From the NCBI RefSeq assembly GCF_016860525.1, contig NZ_BNEA01000001.1, positions 1,815,501-1,879,500 of the forward strand: a DNA stretch of 64,000 bases, written 5' to 3'. The position numbers and the translations under genes are program-made. Below, in pieces: positions 16,403 to 25,027 of the stretch. Under the pieces are notes generated by a model, which ran no database searches, was not told the DNA's origin, and worked only from the letters and a program-made list of their open reading frames with translations. Origin of the DNA: Streptomyces rubradiris. GTDB taxonomy: Bacteria > Actinomycetota > Actinomycetes > Streptomycetales > Streptomycetaceae. The stretch's first letter is position 1. Every line of letters starts with the position of its first letter.

Positions 16403-19400
16403 TCAGACCCCGGCCGGCTCCGGCGTCCGCTCCGTGTCCGGCCGCCGCTTCGCCGCCCGCTTCGCCGCCCGGCGCTCCTTGCGCAGCTCCAGCATCGCGT
16501 AGAGCGTCGGGACGAGGAGGAGGGTCAGCAGGGTGGAGGTGATCAGGCCGCCGATGACGACCACGGCGAGGGGCTGGGCGATGAAGCCGCCCTCGCCGGT
16601 GATGCCCAGCGCCATCGGGAGCAGGGCGAAGATGGTCGCCAGCGCCGTCATCAGGATCGGGCGGAGCCGGTGCCGGCCGCCCTCGACCACGGCGTCCACC
16701 ACGCCGTAGCCCTGGGCCCGGTACTGGTTGATCAGGTCGATCAGCACGATCGCGTTGGTCACCACGATGCCGATCAGCATCAGCATGCCGATCATCGCGG
16801 GCACGCCCAGCGGGGTGCCGGTGGCCACCAGCAGGCCGATCGCGCCGGTCGCCGCGAACGGGACGGAGACCAGCAGGATCAGCGGCTGGGCGAGCGAGCG
16901 GAACGTCGCGACCAGCAGCATGAAGACGATCGCGATGGCCGCCAGCATGGCCAGGCCCAGGTTCTTGAACGCGTCGTCCTGGTCGGAGGAGACACCGCCG
17001 ATCTCGGCCGTGGCGCCCGCCGGGAGCTTCAGCGCCTTGATCCTGGACTGGAGCTTGCCGCTGATCGCGCCGGTGTTGTCCCCGGTCGGCCGGGCCGTGA
17101 TGGTGGCCGCGCGCTGCCCGTCGATGCGGGTCATGGACACCGGGCCGTCCACCAGCTTCACCGTGGCGATGTCGCCGAGCTTCACCGGGCCGAGGCGCAG
17201 GTCCTTCAGCCGGTCCAGCGTGGTCGCGGGCCGCGCGGACCGTACGACGACGTCCCGCTCGGTGTCGTCGAGGACCGCCTTGGCCGCCGTGGTGCCGCGC
17301 ACCGCCTGCGCCACCGCCGCGCCGAGCTTCTGGTCGTCGAACCCGGCGGCCGCCGCCTTCGCGCCCGCCCTGACCGAGATCCGGGGCACGCTCTGCGCGA
17401 GGTCGCTGGTGACGTCCGTGACGTGGTCGAGGCCGGCGACCGTGCTGCGGACCTGCTCCGCCGCCGTCCGCAGCGCCTCGGGGTCGGAGGCCTTGACCAC
17501 CACGCTCAGGTCCTGGCTGCCGAAGCCGTCACCGGCCGAGACGGTGGTCGTACCGACGCCGTCGAGCTTCTTCAGCCCGTCCTCCAGGTGGCGCTGCACC
17601 TCGTCGTAGGAGGCGGAGTCCTCCAGCATGACCTGGTACGACGCCTGGTTGGTGTCGGTGCCGCCGCCGAAGGCCGCCAGGAGGCCGGAGGAGCCGACGG
17701 TGACCTGGTAGTCCTTCACTCCCTCGGTGGAGGCCAGCAGCTTCTCCACCCGCCGGGCCTGCGCGTCGGTGGCCGCGAGGCTGGTGCCGGGCTTCAGCTT
17801 CTGCTTGATCGTGAGGACTTCCTGCTCGCCCTGGTCGAAGAAGTTCGTCTTCAGCAGGCCGGACATGCCGAAGGTGACGACCAGGACGACGATCGCGATG
17901 AGCACGCTGGTCAGCCGGCGCCGGGTGGCGAACCGCAGCACGGGGACGTAGGCGCGCTGGAGGCGGCTGTTCGCCTCCTTCTCCTCGGCCTTGCGGCGGG
18001 CCTCCGCCGCGTCCCCGGGGGTGCCCTTGGGAGCGCGCAGGAACCAGTACGACAACACCGGCACGACCGTCAGCGACACCAGCAGGGAGGCCAGCAGGGC
18101 CGCCGTCACGGTGATGCTGAACGAGCCGAACAGGGCGCCCACCATGCCGCCGACCAGGCCGATCGGCAGGAACACCGCGACCGTGGTGAGGGTGGAGGAG
18201 GTGACCGCGCCGGCCACCTCGCGCACCGCGGTGAGGATGGCCTCCTTGCGTTCCTCGCCGTAGCCGAGGTGCCGCTTGATGTTCTCCAGGACCACGATCG
18301 AGTCGTCCACGACCCGGCCGACCGCGATGGTCAGCGCGCCGAGGGTGAGCATGTTCAGCGACAGGCCGCGGGTCCACAGCACCAGCAGGGCGAGGACCAC
18401 GGACAGCGGGATGGACACCGCCGTGACCAGGGTCGAGCGGACCGACGCCAGGAAGACCAGGATCACCAGGACCGCGAAGAGCAGCCCGAGCGCGCCCTCG
18501 GTGGTCAGGCCCTTGATGGACTTGGACACGGCCGGGCCCTGGTCGCTGACCACCGTCAGCTCGGCACCGGAGCCGAGGTCCGCGCGCAGTGCGGGCAGCT
18601 TGTCCTTGACCGCGTCGGAGATGGAGACCGCGCTGCCGTCGTGGGCCATCGTGACGTTGACCGCGAGGCTGGGCCGGCCGTCGGTGCGGGCGAGGGAGTC
18701 GGCCGGGGCCGGCCGCTCCTCGACGGCGGCCACGTCGCCGAGGCGGACCGGCTTGGTGCCCTGACCGGTGACCATCAGGTCCTCGATCTGCCGCAGCGAG
18801 GTGAAGCCGCCGCCGACCTGGACGGTGCGGTTGGCGCCGCCCTCGTCGAAGGAGCCGGCCGGGACGGTCGCGCCGCCCGCCTGGAGGGCCTGGCCGAGGT
18901 CGGCGGCGGTGAGACCGGCGCGGGCGAGCTTCGCGTCGTCCGGGGTGACGGTGACCTGGCGGTCGCGGACGCCCATGACCTGTACCCGGCCGACGCCGTC
19001 GATGTCCTTCAGGGCCGGGACCACCGTGGTGTCGAGCTGGTCGGCGAGCGCCTGCTGGTCCTTGTCGGAGGTGACGGCCAGGACCACGGTCGGCAGGTCG
19101 TCGGTGGACCCGGAGACCACCTGCGGGTCGACGTCGTCGGGGAGCTGGTTGCGGGCCCGGTTCACCGCCTGCTGGACGTCGGCGACGATCCGCTCGGTGT
19201 CGTTGCCGTAGTCGAAGGACGCCATGATCACGGCGTTGCCCTCGCTCGCGGTGGAGGTGACACCGGTGACGCCGTCGACGCCCTGGAGGTTGTCCTCCAG
19301 GGGCTCGACGACCTGCTTCTCGACCACGTCGGGCGAGGCGCCCTGGTACGGCGCGATCACCGACACCATGGGCAGTTCTATGGTGGGCAGCAGCTGCTGT

Positions 19401-19501
19401 TTGATCTGGGGTATCGCGATCAGCCCGAAGGCGAGCGCGACCAGCGACACGAGCCCGACGAGGGCCCGTTGCGCGAGGCTGAAGCGGGACAGCCAGGACA
19501 T
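16403..19501 (-). CDS. RND-family efflux permease (AcrB/SwrC-like)
   Basis: 1032 aa, the full AcrB length with about twelve membrane helices in two repeats, each followed by a large outside loop. It starts MSWLSRFSLAQRALVG and carries LPTIELPMVSVIAPYQGASP. The periplasmic-type docking and porter motifs (DDSIVVLENIKRH, TNAIVLIDLINQYR) mark it as a heavy-metal/drug RND exporter or lipid exporter. No adaptor or outer-membrane gene is nearby, as expected for a monoderm. Alone at its locus; the response regulator stop is 133 bp upstream, so control by that pair is possible. Substrate unknown. Confidence 0.92.
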   Translation of the reverse strand: MSWLSRFSLAQRALVGLVSLVALAFGLIAIPQIKQQLLPTIELPMVSVIAPYQGASPDVVEKQVVEPLEDNLQGVDGVTGVTSTASEGNAVIMASFDYGNDTERIVADVQQAVNRARNQLPDDVDPQVVSGSTDDLPTVVLAVTSDKDQQALADQLDTTVVPALKDIDGVGRVQVMGVRDRQVTVTPDDAKLARAGLTAADLGQALQAGGATVPAGSFDEGGANRTVQVGGGFTSLRQIEDLMVTGQGTKPVRLGDVAAVEERPAPADSLARTDGRPSLAVNVTMAHDGSAVSISDAVKDKLPALRADLGSGAELTVVSDQGPAVSKSIKGLTTEGALGLLFAVLVILVFLASVRSTLVTAVSIPLSVVLALLVLWTRGLSLNMLTLGALTIAVGRVVDDSIVVLENIKRHLGYGEERKEAILTAVREVAGAVTSSTLTTVAVFLPIGLVGGMVGALFGSFSITVTAALLASLLVSLTVVPVLSYWFLRAPKGTPGDAAEARRKAEEKEANSRLQRAYVPVLRFATRRRLTSVLIAIVVLVVTFGMSGLLKTNFFDQGEQEVLTIKQKLKPGTSLAATDAQARRVEKLLASTEGVKDYQVTVGSSGLLAAFGGGTDTNQASYQVMLEDSASYDEVQRHLEDGLKKLDGVGTTTVSAGDGFGSQDLSVVVKASDPEALRTAAEQVRSTVAGLDHVTDVTSDLAQSVPRISVRAGAKAAAAGFDDQKLGAAVAQAVRGTTAAKAVLDDTERDVVVRSARPATTLDRLKDLRLGPVKLGDIATVKLVDGPVSMTRIDGQRAATITARPTGDNTGAISGKLQSRIKALKLPAGATAEIGGVSSDQDDAFKNLGLAMLAAIAIVFMLLVATFRSLAQPLILLVSVPFAATGAIGLLVATGTPLGVPAMIGMLMLIGIVVTNAIVLIDLINQYRAQGYGVVDAVVEGGRHRLRPILMTALATIFALLPMALGITGEGGFIAQPLAVVVIGGLITSTLLTLLLVPTLYAMLELRKERRAAKRAAKRRPDTERTPEPAGV

Positions 19502-19633
19502 GGATCAGGTTCTCTCATCCGGGGACGGCACAGGTCTCCCCCACCCTGAGCCATCCGGGACCGCCGTTCCGTAGGCCCCAGGTCCCGTTCCCCGGCGATC
19601 CCCTACTCCGCGCGCAGTACACGCGGGTGGAGA

Positions 19634-20314
19634 TCAGTCCCTCCTCGGACGGACCAGCCCCGACTCGTAGGCGATGACGACCAGCTGCGCCCGGTCCCGC
19701 GCGCCCAGCTTGGCCATCGCCCGGTTGACGTGCGTCTTCACCGTCAGCGGGCTGACCGCGAGGCGCTCGGCGATCTCGTCGTTGGAGTGCCCGCCGGCCA
19801 CCTGGACGAGGACCTCCCGCTCCCGGCCGGTGAGGGCGGCGAGCCGCTCGGCGCGGGCCGGGTCGGGCACGGCGCCGGTGTCGCCCTGGGCGAGGAAGCG
19901 GGCGATCAGGCCCTTGGTGGCGGCCGGGGAGAGCAGGGCGTCCCCGGCGGCCGCGACCCGGATGGCGGTCAGCAGCTCCTCCGGCTCGCTGCCCTTGCCG
20001 AGGAAGCCGGAGGCGCCCGCACGCAGCGCCTGGACCACGTAGTCGTCCACCTCGAAGGTGGTCAGGATGACCACCCGGACCCGGGCCAGGGCGGGGTCGG
20101 CGCCGATCTGCCGGGTGGCGGCGAGGCCGTCGGTGCCGGGCATCCGGATGTCCATCAGGACGACGTCGGGGACGTGCTCGCGGGCCAGCCGGACCGCCTC
20201 CGCGCCGTCGGACGCCTCCCCCACCACCTCCATGCCGGGCTCGGAGTCGACCAGCACCCGGAACGCGCTGCGCAGCAGCGCCTGGTCGTCGGCGAGCAGG
20301 ACACGGATGGTCAT
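19634..20314 (-). CDS. NarL/FixJ-family response regulator
   Basis: 226 aa. The receiver domain (1-120) has the acidic pocket (D9/D10) and phospho-acceptor D55 (VVLMDIRMPG). A LuxR-type helix-turn-helix lies near residues 155-215 (LTGREREVLVQVAGGHSNDEIAERL). The ATG at 20314 overlaps the kinase stop by 4 bp (ATGA), so the two are translationally coupled. Regulon unknown; the RND permease downstream is the nearest candidate target. Confidence 0.94.
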   Translation of the reverse strand: MTIRVLLADDQALLRSAFRVLVDSEPGMEVVGEASDGAEAVRLAREHVPDVVLMDIRMPGTDGLAATRQIGADPALARVRVVILTTFEVDDYVVQALRAGASGFLGKGSEPEELLTAIRVAAAGDALLSPAATKGLIARFLAQGDTGAVPDPARAERLAALTGREREVLVQVAGGHSNDEIAERLAVSPLTVKTHVNRAMAKLGARDRAQLVVIAYESGLVRPRRD

Positions 20315-21528
20315 ACGGGCTCTCCCTGGGCGGCCGTCGGGTGGACCGGCAGGATCGCATGGACGCGGAAGCCGCCGCCGGGGCGGGGTCCGGTGGTCAG
20401 GGTGCCGCCGAGGGCGGTGACCCGCTCGCGCATGCCGAGCAGCCCGTGCCCGCCGCCGTCCTCGGGCGCGCCGGGCCCGCCCGCCCCGTCGTCCAGCACG
20501 GTGACCTCCAGGCGGGGTCCGGCGCGTACGACGCTCACCTCGGCCCGGGCCTCGGGGCCGGCGTGCTTGCGGACGTTGGTCAGGGCCTCCTGCACGATCC
20601 GGTATGCGGCCAGGTCGACGGCGGCGGGCAGTTCGCCGGGCCGGTCGGTGCGGGCCACCTCCACCGGCAGGCCGGCGTTGCGGAAGGTGGCCGCCAGCTC
20701 CGCCAGCCGGCTCAGGCCGGGGGCGGGCTCGGTGGGTGCCTCGGGGTCGTCGGACTGGCGCAGCAGGCCGACGGTGGCGCGCAGTTCGTCCAGCGCGCTG
20801 CGGCCGGCCTCGCGGACGTGGGCGAGGGCCTCCTTGGCCTGGTCGGGCCGCTTGTCCATGACGTGGGCGGCGACCCCGGCCTGCACGTTCACCAGGGCGA
20901 TGTGGTGGGCGACGATGTCGTGCAGGTCGCGGGCGATGCGCAGCCGTTCCTCGGCGACCCGGCGGCGGGCCTCCTCCTCCCGGGTGCGTTCGGCGCGTTC
21001 GGCGCGGTCCCGGATGGCCTGCACGACCGCGCGGCGGCTGCGCACGGCGTCCCCGGCGGTGGCGCCGATGCCGGTCCAGGCGAGCACGGCCAGGTTCTCC
21101 TGGGCGTACCAGGGCAGCGGGCCGGCGAGCATGGCGGCGGCCGTCAGCACGGTCATGGTGAGCAGGCCGAGCCGCCAGGTGGTGGCGCGGTCGGTGGTCG
21201 CGGCGACGGTGTACAGGGCGACCACGGCGGACATCGCCACCGGGGCGCGCGGGTCGCCGGTGACGCACTCGACCACGGAGAGCGTGCCGGTGACGGCGAG
21301 CACGGCGCGGGGCCGCCGGCGGCGGAAGACCAGCGCGACGGCGCCGAGCAGCATCAGGAACAGGCTGAGGGCGTCCGGGGTGCGCACCCCCCAGGTGACG
21401 CCGTGCCCGTCCCTCGGCACCACGAAGGAGCCGGCGACCATGCACACCAGGACGCCCGCGGCCAGGACGGCGTCCAGGGCGAGGGGGTGGGCCTTCAGGC
21501 CGCTCCAGGCGCGTTCGAGAGTGCTCAC
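20311..21528 (-). CDS. sensor histidine kinase (NarL-type partner)
   Basis: 405 aa. About five membrane helices over residues 16-155, without an obvious extracytoplasmic sensor, a coiled linker, a HisKA_3 domain with phospho-acceptor H203 (ARDLHDIVAHH), and a C-terminal HATPase_c (ALTNVRKHA, GAGGPG, GLLGMRERV). The start GTG at 21528 is preceded by TACTGT and 6 nt, suggesting a leaderless message. It is paired with the response regulator downstream by a 4-bp overlap. Confidence 0.93.
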   Translation of the reverse strand: MSTLERAWSGLKAHPLALDAVLAAGVLVCMVAGSFVVPRDGHGVTWGVRTPDALSLFLMLLGAVALVFRRRRPRAVLAVTGTLSVVECVTGDPRAPVAMSAVVALYTVAATTDRATTWRLGLLTMTVLTAAAMLAGPLPWYAQENLAVLAWTGIGATAGDAVRSRRAVVQAIRDRAERAERTREEEARRRVAEERLRIARDLHDIVAHHIALVNVQAGVAAHVMDKRPDQAKEALAHVREAGRSALDELRATVGLLRQSDDPEAPTEPAPGLSRLAELAATFRNAGLPVEVARTDRPGELPAAVDLAAYRIVQEALTNVRKHAGPEARAEVSVVRAGPRLEVTVLDDGAGGPGAPEDGGGHGLLGMRERVTALGGTLTTGPRPGGGFRVHAILPVHPTAAQGEPV

Positions 21529-21534
21529 CCCGGA

Positions 21535-21540
21535 ACAGTA
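21535..21540 (-). promoter_or_regulatory. -10 box of a likely leaderless start (histidine kinase)
   Basis: On the minus strand TACTGT lies 6 nt before the GTG at 21528. The same hexamer, with 7 nt, precedes cobT. No ribosome site is visible. Confidence 0.45.
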
Positions 21541-21690
21541 CGGCGCCCCTCGGGCTCTGTGACCCGGGCCGGAGGACGCCGGGTCGCCCGTTCGGGTGAT
21601 CACCGGGTGAACGCCCGTTCCGGCGCCCGGCTGCTTCGGCACTCTGGGGTCACACGTGACCAGCGAGACGTATGAGGACGGGTGAGAGCC

Positions 21691-22182
21691 ATGGCGACGC
21701 AGGCCGAGCGCGACTACTTCCAGACGCTGTTCCGGCAGCTCGACAGCGACGGGGACGGCAAGATCGCGCAGGTGGACCTCGACCAGCTGGTGCAGACGAC
21801 GCTGATGCGTTCCGGCGCCGTCCCGGGCAGCGAGCGCTGGCGGCGGATCACCCACCTCGGCAACCGGCTCTGGGACGATCTCCGCGCCGGCCTGGACACC
21901 GACGAGGACGGCACGGTCTCGGCCCGCGAGTTCGTCACCGCCTACCGCCGCCCCGAGTTCCTGGAGCGGACGGCCATCCCCTTCGAGGTCGCCGTGCTGG
22001 AGATGTCCGACAGCGACGGCGACGGCAAGGTCTCGGTGACCGAGTGGCTGGCGTGGCACCAGGCCAAGGGAGTGCCCGTCCCCGAGGCCCTGCGGGAGTT
22101 CTCGGAGATCGACGCCGACGGTGACGGGTACCTCGCCAGGGGCGAGTACACCGACGCCCTGAGGACGCGGTACAAGTCCTGA
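21691..22182 (+). CDS. four-EF-hand calcium-binding protein (calerythrin-like)
   Basis: 163 aa with no signal peptide, so cytosolic. Four canonical EF-hand loops start at D18 (DSDGDGKIAQVD), D69 (DTDEDGTVSARE), D107 (DSDGDGKVSVTE) and D141 (DADGDGYLARGE), each with the spaced acidic ligands. This resembles calerythrin and the CabB-E group of streptomycetes, which buffer or sense calcium during aerial growth. The ATG at 21691 is preferred over GTG 21682, whose ribosome site would be too close. Diverges from the kinase gene and converges with the PspAA gene. Confidence 0.93.
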   Translation: MATQAERDYFQTLFRQLDSDGDGKIAQVDLDQLVQTTLMRSGAVPGSERWRRITHLGNRLWDDLRAGLDTDEDGTVSAREFVTAYRRPEFLERTAIPFEVAVLEMSDSDGDGKVSVTEWLAWHQAKGVPVPEALREFSEIDADGDGYLARGEYTDALRTRYKS

Positions 22183-22198
22183 TCCATCCCGGGCCCGG

Positions 22199-22477
22199 TC
22201 AGCCCGGGATCAGGCCCTCGTCGGTCAGCAGCTCCCGGACCTCTTCCAGGGTCGCGTCGGACGACGGCAGGATCAGGTCCGACGGTTCCAGCGCGGCGTC
22301 CGGGAGTGGGGTGCCGAGGCGGCGGACGGCGTCCAGCAGCGCGGTGAGCGTGCGACGGAAGCCGTCCTCGTCGCCGCTCTCCATCTCGGCGAGCAGGTCG
22401 TCGTCCAGCTTGTTCAGTTCGGCGAGGTGGGTGTCGTCCACCCGCACCTGGCCCTCCCCCATGATCCGTACGATCAT
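22199..22477 (-). CDS. PspA-associated protein (PspAA domain)
   Basis: 92 aa. A single PspAA-type domain: MIVRIMGEGQVRV start, LDDDLLAEMESGDEDGFRRTL middle and a C-terminal EVRELLTDEGLIPG. The gene has a strong ribosome site (GAGGAGG, 5 nt) and follows pspA by 33 bp on the same strand, the usual arrangement in actinobacteria. Likely a partner of PspA in membrane-stress response. It is short enough to be missed by automated calling. Confidence 0.85.
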   Translation of the reverse strand: MIVRIMGEGQVRVDDTHLAELNKLDDDLLAEMESGDEDGFRRTLTALLDAVRRLGTPLPDAALEPSDLILPSSDATLEEVRELLTDEGLIPG

Positions 22478-22510
22478 GTCGGCCTCCTCGGCTCGGGCCC
22501 CGGCGCCCGG

Positions 22511-23305
22511 CTACTGCTTGTCGAAGCGCGGGGTGTCCTGCGGCTGCTGCTGGGACTGCCCCTGACCGGCGCCGCCGCCCTCGATGGCCTGCTGCGGGGC
22601 GCCTCCGGCCAGCTCGGCCTTCATGCGCTGCAGTTCCAGCTCTACATCCGTACCACCGGAGAGCCGGTCCAGCTCGGCCTGGATGTCGTCCTTGTGCATG
22701 CCGGACTGGTCGTCCAGGGCGCCGGAGGCGAGCAGCTCGTCGATGGCGCCGGCCCGGGCCTGCAGCTGGGCGGTCTTGTCCTCGGCGCGCTGGATGGCGA
22801 GGCCGACGTCGCCCATCTCCTCGGAGATGCCGGAGAACGCCTCGCCGATGCGGGTCTGGGCCTGAGCGGCGGTGTAGGTGGCCTTGATGGTCTCCTTCTT
22901 CGTGCGGAAGGCGTCCACCTTGGCCTGGAGGCGCTGGGCCGCCAGGGTCAGCTTCTCCTCCTCGCCCTGGAGGGTGGCGTGCTGCGTCTCCAGGTCGGTG
23001 ACCTGCTGCTGGAGCGCGGCCTTGCGGGACAGCGCCTCGCGGGCCAGGTCCTCCCGGCCGAGCGCGAGCGCCTTGCGGCCCTGGTCCTCCAGCTTGGCGG
23101 ACTGCTGCTGGAGCTGGCCGAGCTGGAGCTCCAGGCGCTTGCGGCTGGTCGCCACGTCGGCGACGCCGCGCCGCACCTTCTGCAGCAGCTCCAGCTGCTT
23201 CTGGTACGAGTAGTCGAGGGTCTCGCGCGGGTCCTCGGCCCGGTCCAGGGCCTTGTTCGCCTTCGCGCGGAAGATCATCCCCATACGCTTCATGACACCG
23301 CTCAT
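22511..23305 (-). CDS. pspA: PspA/IM30-family phage-shock (ESCRT-III-like) protein
   Basis: 264 aa. It begins MSGVMKRMGMIFRAKANKALDRAEDP, an amphipathic membrane-binding helix, followed by a long coiled coil (about residues 30-210) rich in Glu, Gln and Lys. The C-terminal ~45 residues are Gly/Gln/Pro-rich and probably disordered. It polymerises on stressed inner membrane. First gene of a two-gene unit with the PspAA protein. Several nearby ATGs (for example codons 5, 8 and 10) make the exact start uncertain. Confidence 0.9.
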   Translation of the reverse strand: MSGVMKRMGMIFRAKANKALDRAEDPRETLDYSYQKQLELLQKVRRGVADVATSRKRLELQLGQLQQQSAKLEDQGRKALALGREDLAREALSRKAALQQQVTDLETQHATLQGEEEKLTLAAQRLQAKVDAFRTKKETIKATYTAAQAQTRIGEAFSGISEEMGDVGLAIQRAEDKTAQLQARAGAIDELLASGALDDQSGMHKDDIQAELDRLSGGTDVELELQRMKAELAGGAPQQAIEGGGAGQGQSQQQPQDTPRFDKQ

Positions 23306-23589
23306 GGGCTTCGCGCGCCCCCTTCTGACGGACTCCAGCTCACCGATCCTGCGACAAGACCCACAGTACGGGCCCTGTCTCCATTACCGCACTGTTCGCG
23401 GGGCGATGCGCTCCTCCCCGAGGACGACTGCGGACCGCTCCGCTCCCGCTCAAGGAGTAGGTGATCCCGCGCCCCGGTCTCCCCGCGCCCTTCCCGTGTC
23501 CCCCTCTGTCCCTTTCAGACGAGTGGCGTTGCCGGATCGTTCCCCACCGGGCTGGGTCCATGCCGGTGCAGCCCTTACCCTTGGGATTT

Positions 23590-24186
23590 GTGTTCCGTAG
23601 CCGTGCCAAGGAAGAGAAGGCCCCCGCCACCAAGGCGGCGGTGACCGACTCCAAGCAGCCCCGTGACCCGCAGGCCCCCAAGGGCAGGCCCACGCCCAAG
23701 CGCAGTGAGGCCCGTACCCAGCGCCGCAGCGTCGCCAACACGCCGACGACCCGCAAGGAGGCCGCGAAGCGCCAGCGCGAGGAGCGGCGGCAGGCCCTGG
23801 AGCGGCAGCGCCAGGCGCTCGCCAACGGGGACGAGCGCTATCTGCCCGCCCGGGACAAGGGCCCGGTCCGCCGGTTCGCCCGGGACTGGGTCGACTCGCG
23901 GTTCAACGTGGCGGAGTTCTTCCTGCCGCTCGCCGTGGTCATCCTGGTGCTGAGCGTGGTGCGGGTCGGGGCGATCCAGAGCCTGGCGCTGCTGCTGTGG
24001 CTGATCGTGATCGTGCTGATCGTGCTGGACGCGGCGGTGAGCGGCTTCCGGCTGAAGAAGCGGCTCGCGGAACGCTTCCCGGACGAGAACACCCGCGGCG
24101 CGGTCGCCTACGCGCTGATGCGGTCCCTGCAGATGCGCCGGCTGCGCCTGCCGAAGCCGCGGGTCAAGCGCGGAGAGCGGCCCTGA
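23590..24186 (+). CDS. DUF3043 membrane protein
   Basis: 198 aa, starting VFRSRAKEEK. A ~95-residue, Lys/Arg-rich soluble N-terminal part with a coiled-coil segment (KEAAKRQREERRQALERQRQAL) is followed by two membrane helices (about 117-137 and 140-160) and a basic C-terminal tail (RLRLPKPRVKRGE). No ribosome site precedes GTG 23590, but TACCCT lies 8 nt before it. Conserved in actinobacteria, function unknown. The stop overlaps the start of the next gene. Confidence 0.85.
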   Translation: MFRSRAKEEKAPATKAAVTDSKQPRDPQAPKGRPTPKRSEARTQRRSVANTPTTRKEAAKRQREERRQALERQRQALANGDERYLPARDKGPVRRFARDWVDSRFNVAEFFLPLAVVILVLSVVRVGAIQSLALLLWLIVIVLIVLDAAVSGFRLKKRLAERFPDENTRGAVAYALMRSLQMRRLRLPKPRVKRGERP

Positions 24187-24971
24187 ACGCCGACGCGTTC
24201 ACCGGGGGGGCGTCCGCGGCCAGGCCGCACGAGCTGGGCGGGCTGCGCGACCTCGTGTCCCAGGAGCTGGTGACCCGGCAACTGGACGAACAGATAGCCG
24301 GGCGGTTCCCGGTCGGGCGGCGGCTGCGGGTGCTCGACGTGGGGATGGGCCAGGGCGCGCAGGCGCTGCGGCTGGCCCGGCTGGGCCACGAGGTGACCGG
24401 GGTCGAACGGGACCCCAGGATGATCGCCGCCGCCCGCGCGAACCTGGCCCGGGAGCCGGAGGGCATCCGGCAGCGGGTGCGGCTGGTGCAGGGCGACGGC
24501 CGGGACACCGGGGCGCACTTCCTGCCCGGCGGCTTCGACGTGGTGCTGTGCCACGCCGTACTGATGTACGTGGAGGACCCCGATCCGCTGGTGGCGGGCC
24601 TGGCCCGGATGCTGGCCCCCGGCGGACTGCTCTCCCTCCTGGTCCGCAACGGCGACGCGCTCGCCATGCGGCCGGGCCTCGGCGGTGACTGGGCGGGCGC
24701 CCTGGCCGCCTTCGACACCACCACCTACCGCAACCGGCTGGGCCTGGACGTGCGCGCCGACCGGCTGTCCGCGCTGACCGCCACGCTCGCCGGCATCGCC
24801 GCCCCCTTGCAGGCCTGGTACGGCGTCCGGGTCTTCACTGACACGGCGGCGCACAACGCGGCGCTGCCCCAGGACCTGCCGACGCTGCTCGCGGTCGAGG
24901 AGCGGGCCGGGCGCACGGACCCCTACCGCGGGGTGGCGGCGCTGCTGCATCTGTGCGGGGTACGGGGCTGA
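24183..24971 (+). CDS. class I SAM-dependent methyltransferase, probably CTG-started
   Basis: 262 aa. SAM motif I is VLDVGMGQG (residues 50-58), followed by an acidic VERDP and FDVVLCHAVLMYVEDPD. No ATG or GTG gives a sensible start. CTG 24183 has GGAGAG 5 nt before it and overlaps the DUF3043 stop (CTGA), which fits translational coupling. The next GTG downstream would cut into the conserved N-terminus. Substrate unknown; the family (UbiE/SmtA-like) includes small-molecule and tRNA methylases. Convergence with the protease is not an issue, as both are on the plus strand. Confidence 0.8.
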   Translation: MNADAFTGGASAARPHELGGLRDLVSQELVTRQLDEQIAGRFPVGRRLRVLDVGMGQGAQALRLARLGHEVTGVERDPRMIAAARANLAREPEGIRQRVRLVQGDGRDTGAHFLPGGFDVVLCHAVLMYVEDPDPLVAGLARMLAPGGLLSLLVRNGDALAMRPGLGGDWAGALAAFDTTTYRNRLGLDVRADRLSALTATLAGIAAPLQAWYGVRVFTDTAAHNAALPQDLPTLLAVEERAGRTDPYRGVAALLHLCGVRG

Positions 24972-25027
24972 GCCCGTTCGGGGCAAGCGCACGGGACGGA
25001 TGATCACCGTGCGGTGACACTCGGGAC

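Noticed and set aside
16670-19549. 959-codon plus-strand open frame opposite the RND gene
   Set aside because: Shadow of the RND permease; low-complexity translation with no start signal.
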